Source: Gordius sp. MW1 (Eukaryota; Nematomorpha; Gordioida; Gordea; Gordiidae). Taken from it: a DNA stretch of 64,000 bases. Within the stretch, counting starts at the first letter, position 1, and every line of letters begins with the position of its first letter. Below, one piece after another: positions 56,700 through 64,000 of this stretch. Below the pieces are notes generated by a model. That model had not been told where the DNA came from and ran no database searches. It worked only from the letters and a program-made list of their open reading frames with translations. Where the stretch lies: the NCBI GenBank assembly GCA_964036665.1, contig OZ038526.1, forward strand, positions 32,302,001 through 32,366,000. Direction: 5' to 3'. Position numbers and translations under genes: made by a program.

Positions 56700-58600
56700 T
56701 TATAAAAATTTACAAGCCCGGGCCTGGCCCGAGCCCGTCAAAATATTAAATTATAGGTCCAGGCCCGGCCCGCTAATTTTATAGAATATTCGAGCCCGTC
56801 TCGGGCCCGTATAAAATTCATTTTTTTATATTTTACTTTTTTTACCGAAATGTTAAAAAATTTATATGTGTTAAAAATTTTAATAATAATTATGTAAAAA
56901 TAAATTAACAATAAAATCTGGGACGAGTTCTTCTGTATTTTAAGAGGCGATCTACAGGAACAAATTTCTTTCATTAGTGGCACTTGTAGTCAGGGTTTCT
57001 TTCAGAAAAAATGCTCCGGGGGGGGGGGGGGGTATTTTCTTCGGGGGGGGGGGGGGTAAAAAATTTTTTAATTGCTAAACCATTTTGTATAATATTTACT
57101 GATACTGGTGATATAAGTGATATATAAATAGATATACATAATTGATTAGACAAAAAGATCTTTTTATATGCTTGCAAGCAAATTATCATTAGTTAATATA
57201 CATTTTAAAATGACCAATATTTTGTTAGTAATATTAATACCATCCTTTTCATTATAACATTGAATGGAACAAACCAGAGTTTTTTCTACGGAACAATTAT
57301 TCACATCTTCACCTGTTGAAAATTATTCCAAATTAAATCATAATTACCATCTTTTTTATTAGGCTTTTCCTTTTTACTAAAGTAGTGTAAAAGAGTACTT
57401 TTATATTTAGACATCTGCAATTCAAAATAAGCATATTATATCAATAAAAAACAAACAATAGAATCTATTATTAATAATAATTCTTTTTAAGTTTATAAGT
57501 AAGATAGTGAATTAATAATTCTAAAAGCTTTTATTTATGTTAATTTACCTATTGATATTTTTTAATTAAAGATAATTTGTAACTTTCAAGATTGTAAAAA
57601 ATGTCTACGTTTAAATTAGGGTTCACAGATGTTAAAAAGTGATGTCTATGAATGATTTCCACCTTATTTGTAAAAAAATTTAATTTCGCCAATTTTATAT
57701 TTTTTTTATTGACAAATTAAAATAATTTATTGAATTTCAATTTTAGCCTATTAATATAATTTATGACTTCATGATGGAACTTGAGTTTATGCTTCAATCA
57801 AAACTCTCCGGGGGGGTATTTGAAATTTCTGGGGGGGGGGGGGCTCCCCCTGAAAGAAACCCTGCTTGTAGTGGTGATACATAAAACCATATATGCCAAA
57901 TAAACTTTAGAAATCATATTTGAGGTTAACATGTTTTTAATAGGGCTTCTTGGCTTTATGGCCATTTTAAATCCTTTAGGTTATTAATATGAAAGAAAAA
58001 AGCAATGATATTTTATAAAGGAAACCGAAGAAATGATAACTTTCAAAATTTGTTTGATTTTGTAATGAGTGTATATATAAAATCTTACATACTATTAAAT
58101 TAATTTACACTAATATTGCTAGACGTTATAATTCGGAGGCAAGGATAAGCAGCTGCCCCCTCCCCCCTATTGTAAATTTCCTGATCTAAAATACATTATT
58201 TGCCTTATCTAAATCATTACTTCTCCTTAAAATTTACCTCATGTCAACGCCCATGGGATTACATCTTTAAATAATCTCTAATTAACATTTATAATGTGCA
58301 TAGAGATATTGACGAATAAATTAACTAAGATGGAAATATAATTTAACTTTCCTAGTTAATTCAATAAACATGAAATAATTATAAATTAGAATATTATAAA
58401 AACAAACCTTTGTTTATACTAAATATAAGTGATTTTGTGATGGACTTTTAACGGGCCTTACATAAAATATCTAGACACGGCCCGAGCCCGTTATGTTATA
58501 ATACTGCCCGTCTAGGCCCGGACCGTTGTTTTTAAAGCAGAAGCTCGTCCGAGCCCTTCCGAGGGCCGGACCGGGCCGTCCAGGTCTCTAATAACTTATA
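56700..58600. repeat. GC-rich CCCGGGCCTGGCCCG repeat arms around a younger element
   Basis: 56700-56820 and 58440-58600 are mirrored arrays of CCCGAGCCCG, GGCCCGG and CCGGGCC words, presumably the two ends of one element. The terminus GTCCAGGTCTCTA at the right is hAT-like, but the left end has no matching TSD, so its exact boundary is unknown. The hAT element 56991-57864 is inserted inside. Confidence 0.5.
56991..57864. mobile_element. hAT-type element with poly(G) subtermini, exact TSD
   Basis: Termini CAGGGTTTCTTTCAG and CTGAAAGAAACCCTG are perfect 15-bp inverted repeats. CTTGTAGT flanks at 56983-56990 and 57865-57872. Just inside the left end are two G runs of about 15 (57018-57055), and inside the right end two shorter G runs in the same strand sense. 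The interior is AT-rich and non-coding. Confidence 0.92.
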
Positions 58601-59819
58601 TAATAACCTGTCTAACGATAGCCACATGCACGAATAAGATAAGTTTTTCAAAACTCAAAAGACTAAAGACAATAATATGCCATGTCAGAATATCAAAAAA
58701 GGATTGGCATTATCGAAGCTTTGTTATATCCCAGATCGAAGGAAGTTTAAGATATACTATCTTTGGGGAATTGAAATAAACTTTCATTTCACCAATACGA
58801 TGATACTTAATAGCATATGTATTTGGAGTTATCTTCATGATAAAACCTAAATTTTTTTGAAATTTTCTCTTCTCCTTTTCCCTGAGAAAATCTTGGCAAC
58901 GCGCCTAACTAAAGTTGTGTTAGGACAGACGACCTCCATAGGCGCTAAACATTCTGTAAAATTACCATTTTTCACATAAGCAGGCCCAATAACAAAAAAG
59001 TGTTTCTTTAGTAGTTAAAAAAATTTGAGGAAGTAATGTTTTTTGACAAAAAAGGTTAATGCTTAATTTTTGTATTTTCTTAGATTTTAGCGTTTTTATA
59101 TGGAACCAAGCAAATTATTCACGCTTTAATAAATTTGCCCTTTTGAAATAAGGTATGGGGACGTTTAAAATGTTTATTTACACAATAGGTGAAAAAAAAT
59201 AATTGAATTTGTCCCTTCAAACTGATTGATATTTAATTGGTTTCAATGAGGCTTAGTTTTTCTGATAAAAAGTAAAGCTGCATTACTATTTACATTAAGC
59301 AATTTCTAAAATTCAATTTATGCCCTCGACAAAAATTTATATAAACGTTTTCAACAATCTCTGTTAACTTCGTATTACAACAAAACAACATTTTGTGCTC
59401 AATAATGGTTTTAAATTTGATTTTGAAAATTGACAAGCTGATTTTATAAATAAAGCGATAGATATGCGATTGTAAATTTTGGAAATTGAGAGATGCACCT
59501 TCTTATGTGTAAATGTAAATTTTTTAAAACATGATTAGTGATTTATCTATAACCACTATGTTAGCAATAGTTTTATGATATGGCTTATAGAAATCCAGTG
59601 GAGAACATGGGTATGGGAAATCTCTCAAATCAGTAAAAGAGTTATTTTTAATATTAAAATTGATAAGACTTTCTATGGCATCACGAAAAAATTTTATTAC
59701 GGACATTAACCCAGGGCTTAAGAAAGGTTTTAATTTTGTGTCAACGGGGTTAGGTAACAACCTCACTAAAACCAAAAAAGTACAATACTAATCATTAATA
59801 AATTTATATATAATGGTAG
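58601..59819. other. Region upstream of the first recognised CNOT2 exon
   Basis: The CNOT2 promoter and first coding exon should lie here but could not be identified. A minus-strand frame at 59524-59775 (83 residues) has no recognisable content. The word CTTGGCAACGCGCC near 58893 is a relic of the GCGTAGCC MITE family. Confidence 0.35.
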
Positions 59820-62800
59820 GGTTTAATGTATGATGATGAAGATGCAGAAACGAGCATGTATTTTCAAAATCACCTGTATTCATTTAATCCTGAAAAAGAG
59901 GTTTGATTTTTTTTTAAAGTTATAATATTTGTTAGTATATAACAAGCTGCTCACCACTCACATTCAGCAATAATTCCACTTACCAATCTCAAGCAAGAAG
60001 TAATTCTTGATTTTTGTGCTTGTAATCATTATTGCTAATTAAATCTGACTGACCTTACAAATATTTTAACTTTATTGAAATTATCAAACAGGAAGAAATG
60101 ATGGCTATTACAACCAATTTCAAAATAATATATCCCCTCCATCCTATCAAACTTCAACTCCACCCACTATATATGGTAGCAGTCTAGCATCATCTGCACT
60201 ATTTCAACATAATAGGTTTGTAATTTACATTTTTTAAATAAATAAAAATAATTCACTAGGTCAAACACATTGCAGACAGCTTCACAATCTACAAGTAATT
60301 AATTAAAAGTTATTCAGTTCATTAATATTGTTTAGCTGGATCACACCCTTTTGGTCAGAACTATACATCAGTCATAGGAAATAATCACAATTTTTCCATG
60401 TTTGGTAAACAAAGAAATCTTAATTCAGCATTTCAGCAAGGGAGTGGCTTTGGCTCCTATTTATCCTCAAAGTGATATTTAATGTTATTTATTTATAAAA
60501 TACCTATTTGTACCTTATAGCTTTTCCAATTCCAAATCTGGTCGATATAATGGTAAGTAAATATTTTGTTTCAACTTTTTATAAGACCTTTTTTTGATAT
60601 CATATTATTTAGTAACCAAATAAGCTGACTACCTTTATACTTTGTATACCATTTTAAAATGCTAATATGTTAAACATCAGGAAGCTTAACAATAATATAA
60701 AAAAATACCTAAAATATATAAAAAAATGTTCATACAATAAAAAAAACTACTAACATAGTCTTCCTAAATAAAAACTAAAAGGCCTAATTAATTCAACTAA
60801 TTATACAATTATAAAACATCTTATAATAACCATTGCACTCTCACTAGCTATAAACTTTGCACCAGATTTTGAATCAAAGCTATTTTAAACTTTGCAACAT
60901 TTGCATTAGAAAACAATCCCTTAGGTTTGGATTTATCCGAATTTCCTTCGCTCAAACAAACCAAAGGTGGTGGTGGAATGGCTGTTGGCCCTAATTCAAT
61001 GGGTTCGGGGGGAGGAAACAGCGGAAGTAGCATTAATAATAATGCTAACAATATGTCCAACAATTTTGACATTTTCTCCCTTAACAACCCACATAACTCG
61101 GTTCTCATGAATGGAAATGCTCCGGGCATGGGTCTGGGCTCGGGTTTTGGGGGCTCCTCTTTTAATAACAACAACAATAGCAATAATAACGCAAATTCAA
61201 TGGCACTCATGGCAGCTGCAGCTCAGCATTTCACAGGTTTTGGAAGTGTTAGTAATAACCTCGCCTCTGCACTTAAAGGACCTTATGGTAATTAGATCAA
61301 TGACAAAAAGTTTTTAAAATTTTTGTTTTTTTTATCTTTCTACTTTATTTTTATTTTACATTTGATGAATATTGATTAATTTGATTTATTTAATATATGT
61401 ACATATGAGATATTATTGGCACAATAGAATAATTTGTAAAGGTTTTTTTTTAAATATTAGGTATTAAAGTTCTATGTAAAGTTTAATAAAAACCACTTTT
61501 AGATTTCTTAGTTTAGTTGATTGGACTTTTATATTTTAGTTTATCATGTATTATGTTTCTAATTTGACAATTTCTATTGTTTGTGTACAATAATTGTTAT
61601 TGTTAAATAATGTTTTTCACCCAGTAACATAATTAAATGGATGAGATAGATGTGAATCATAACTATAGCTTAGTATTTTGTGAAAAAACTTAAGTGAGAA
61701 TAGTAAGTATGTAGGGAATAAAATAGTTTGCATATTTAGGTATGGCTTATGGCCAAGCCTGAATTAGCGACAAGCTTTAGGCAATGTCCCTAGCTAATTT
61801 AGAATAAAAAAACTTTGTATTACTTCTAATTTGCCCCATAACTTTTTTTACATTAAAAGTCTCTTCAAAAGAACAGAATACATTATTTTTGCCTAGAATT
61901 AAAGATCATGTAAAAGAAAATTACGTTGTGGTTAGAAAAATATGTTTCATGTGGGATCTTCTGCCAAATTTGCACAGTTTATTTTCTGTATAAAATTATT
62001 TTATAATGAGAGGATCAGATAATAAAACAGCAAATTTAATTTATTTAAAGTGTTTTGCCTGTTTATGAGACTTAGTGAACTATTAAATTTTCTAATATAG
62101 TTGGACAGTTTATAGCTTTATATTTTTTAAAATTGTTTATGTAACACGTATATAATTTTTATTTTGAGAAATTAATGCTGAAAATAATATTGCACCTACT
62201 TAGTTGGAATGGTAAAGCAAAGTGTATCTGAAGCCCAGCAAGAATTTCAAATGCACAGTGAAGATTTTCCAGCCCTCCCAGGGCCCCAGCAAAGTTTGTG
62301 TCTTAATTTTGTTGTTGTAAAATTATTAAAAAAAATTAAAAATATAATTTTTATTTTATCAATTGTCTATAATTGTACAGGTCAATCCAGTCTGGTAAAA
62401 GATGCACTAGGCCTTTTAGACTTTAATGTAAGTTTGTCCAAATGAAAATAAATTCATAAATGTAAAATTTTATTTAATTTTAATTAATAAATGCGTTAGT
62501 TGTTTAAAATGCTTTGTTTTGAGCATTTCTAATATTAAATTGCCTTGTAATTTTATAATTAGGACTGTGAAAAATTTGTGGACTAATTTACAGTTAATAG
62601 AAGATTGTATCTTACATCTAGCGTGTAATGTTCAATTTTGCATAACGCTTTTAAATATGTTGTTGTAACACCTTTTAAAAGTAATGTTTTTTATCTTCAA
62701 ATATTACAGATGCCCCTCGTGAATTCATCCATGACTAGTAAGATACATTATCGTTATTATTTTAAGTCAAATTTTTTATCAAATTATACATTTATTTGGC

Positions 62801-63843
62801 TTAGATATTTGAAAGTTAAAGATTTTTTAAACCTTATTAGGATTTCCTTTACATTTTTGATCTTAAATATCTAATGCCTTTTACGACATGTTCCTTATTA
62901 CAAGTTTGATTACTAGAAAAATAAGTTATTCGTTTAAAAACGAGAACTTGCTGCATTCTTGAATTATTCTTACATATCATTTCAATTTATGTTTTTCTGC
63001 GGCGCCTTAGAGCTTTCTTCGTACCCAATTTTACATCTAGAACTCTTGGGAATTCGGCAAAAATTTTGCCAAAAGAGTTGTTTTTACAAACGTAAATGGG
63101 CTGGCCACTCTTTTTAAAGCGGGTTTTTTGTACACAATGTTCGTTTTTACTTATTGCAGTTATTCCAAATTATTTTTAGAGTTACTTTAAACTTGTAAGC
63201 CACGTATATTGTTTTTGCTCTAATTAAAATCGATGCCCAGTTATTGCAATTGCTCAGATCACAGGCTTTTTCTTTTGTGCGCTGTCTTTAGCGTCATTCC
63301 TATGACATAGTCTTGTAAAAATACCGTGGTTTTGGTTAGGCTACCATTGATACATCAACGGTCGTTTTTTTTTCAAATTTCGACTAAGCCTATAGGTCAA
63401 CTGATAAAAAACAAACCAAAAATCTTTATCCCGCTCTTGTTTAGCCGACTAACACCAAAGGTCAACTAAACAAAACCCAGTTCTTTTTACAACAACGCTA
63501 TGTAATACCGTTTATTAAATCTCCATTTTTCCTCAAAATATTTGGTCCAGAATGAATGGTTTAAATAATTTTTGCTATTAAAAATTGCACGTACTTTCAA
63601 CTAATTGCAAATTTTTTCGGTATTAGCAACGGGGGAGACGGGATACAAGCTACATCAAAACCAAAATAACGAACAACCCGACCTGCAGCCTTCCAATAGT
63701 TTGCCCGATCACAATTCTTTGTTAGCGTTAAAACGGGGCAATTTCTGTTCGGATACCAACGTTAATTCCCTCTTTCCCCCTTTAGAGATGGGAAATAGCA
63801 ATAGGAATAAGCATCAAGCCACCCTAGCTATACTTAATAACCC
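59820..63843 (+). CDS. CNOT2: CCR4-NOT complex subunit 2 (Not2), N-terminal part
   Basis: CNOT2 is a scaffold subunit of the CCR4-NOT deadenylase, acting in mRNA decay and repression. Exons: 59820-59900, 59936-59999, 60092-60215, 60260-60294, 60336-60471, 60521-60552, 60910-61287, 62204-62293, 62381-62427, 62710-62737 and 63627-63843; all phases agree. The identifying blocks are LGLDLSEFPSLKQ (exon 7) and YVGMVKQSVSE then FQMHSEDFPALPG (exons 7-8), as in animal Not2. The rest is Asn/Gly/Ser-rich low complexity, as usual for this half. The 217-nt last exon is provisional: a donor (GTAATC) at 63844 avoids a stop two bases later. The C-terminal NOT-box domain lies beyond the window. The N-terminal exon begins in phase with GLMYDDED; either ATG 59826 is the start or an upstream exon is missing. 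Confidence 0.9.
61288..62203. other. CNOT2 intron 7
   Basis: This 916-nt intron is AT-rich with no recognised insertion. The exon 7 donor reads GTAATT and the exon 8 acceptor is a weak CCTACTTAG. Confidence 0.6.
63355..63493. repeat. Inverted-repeat MITE (TTGTAAAAA family), copy in CNOT2 intron
   Basis: Words TTTCAAATTTCGACTAAGCC, GGTCAACTAAACAAAACCCAG and TTTTTACAACA match the family seen at 17329 and 20406. The left end is worn (AACGGTCG), so its edge is approximate. It lies in the 889-nt intron before the last recognised exon. Confidence 0.55.
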
Positions 63844-64000
63844 GTAATCTCATGCTTTCTATTTTATATGAATGTCCGTTTTTTGCAATAGACAGATTTG
63901 TATCCAGTAAGCTGAGCTGATAACACTTGACAACAAATAATGGTCTTGTGAAATAAACCGAGAAACGGTTAACATATTTTGATAGAGTTTTTTTGTGGTA
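63844..64000. other. Start of the next CNOT2 intron or 3' flank
   Basis: AT-rich sequence to the window edge. It is an intron if the GTAATC donor at 63844 is used, or 3' flank if the exon ends at its in-frame TAA (63845-63847). I favour the intron, because the conserved NOT-box domain has not yet appeared. Confidence 0.45.

Noticed and set aside
59524-59775. 83-codon minus-strand frame upstream of CNOT2
   Set aside because: No recognisable domain, no splice context, AT-driven composition; cannot be supported as a gene.
60848-61210. 120-codon minus-strand frame rich in Leu and Pro
   Set aside because: It is the antisense of the Asn/Gly-rich CNOT2 exon 60910-61287.

Overview
This is a 64-kb piece of a very AT-rich animal nuclear genome. 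The window has short, intron-split genes of universal eukaryotic families separated by long transposon-rich stretches. The protein sequences and transposon types suggest an invertebrate, most likely an insect; a beetle would be my guess, but the order cannot be fixed from the sequence. Many introns are extremely short (32-50 nt), which is unusual for an insect.

Genes recognised, left to right: the first two coding exons of a Mical-type monooxygenase (minus, 5006-5392); exons of an unrecognised gene (minus, 5918-6835); almost all of Mcm2, the replicative helicase subunit (plus, 13439-23956, first exon not found); Timm21 (plus, 40759-41535); a HINT1-type histidine triad protein (minus, 42240-42740); the 3' end of an unrecognised gene (minus, 45280-48036); a small secreted cysteine-containing peptide (plus, 48673-48914 or longer); adenine phosphoribosyltransferase Aprt (minus, 49764-50573); and the N-terminal two thirds of CNOT2/Not2, a CCR4-NOT subunit (plus, 59820 to the right edge). 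Exon phases join correctly in all the recognised genes. HINT and Aprt both act in purine nucleotide metabolism, but nothing here shows a functional cluster.

Mobile DNA dominates the rest. At least nine hAT-type insertions have exact or near-exact 8-bp target-site duplications (TSDs). Two copies of a pogo/Tigger element, two kinds of non-LTR retrotransposon, two copies of a Helentron-like element (minisatellite core, GC hairpins at one end) and several small inverted-repeat families are also present. The centrepiece is 24371-37574, where elements are stacked four deep: a small hAT element holds a LINE, the LINE holds a 9.3-kb hAT relic, and the hAT relic holds a Helentron-like element, a hAT MITE and a long-terminal-inverted-repeat element. 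Three of these junctions are proved by target-site duplications.

No single feature amounts to a clearly new biological system. The most interesting leads are the microexon-like duplication inside Mcm2, the ultrashort introns, the secreted peptide gene, two unrecognised multi-exon genes, and the Helentron-like family.
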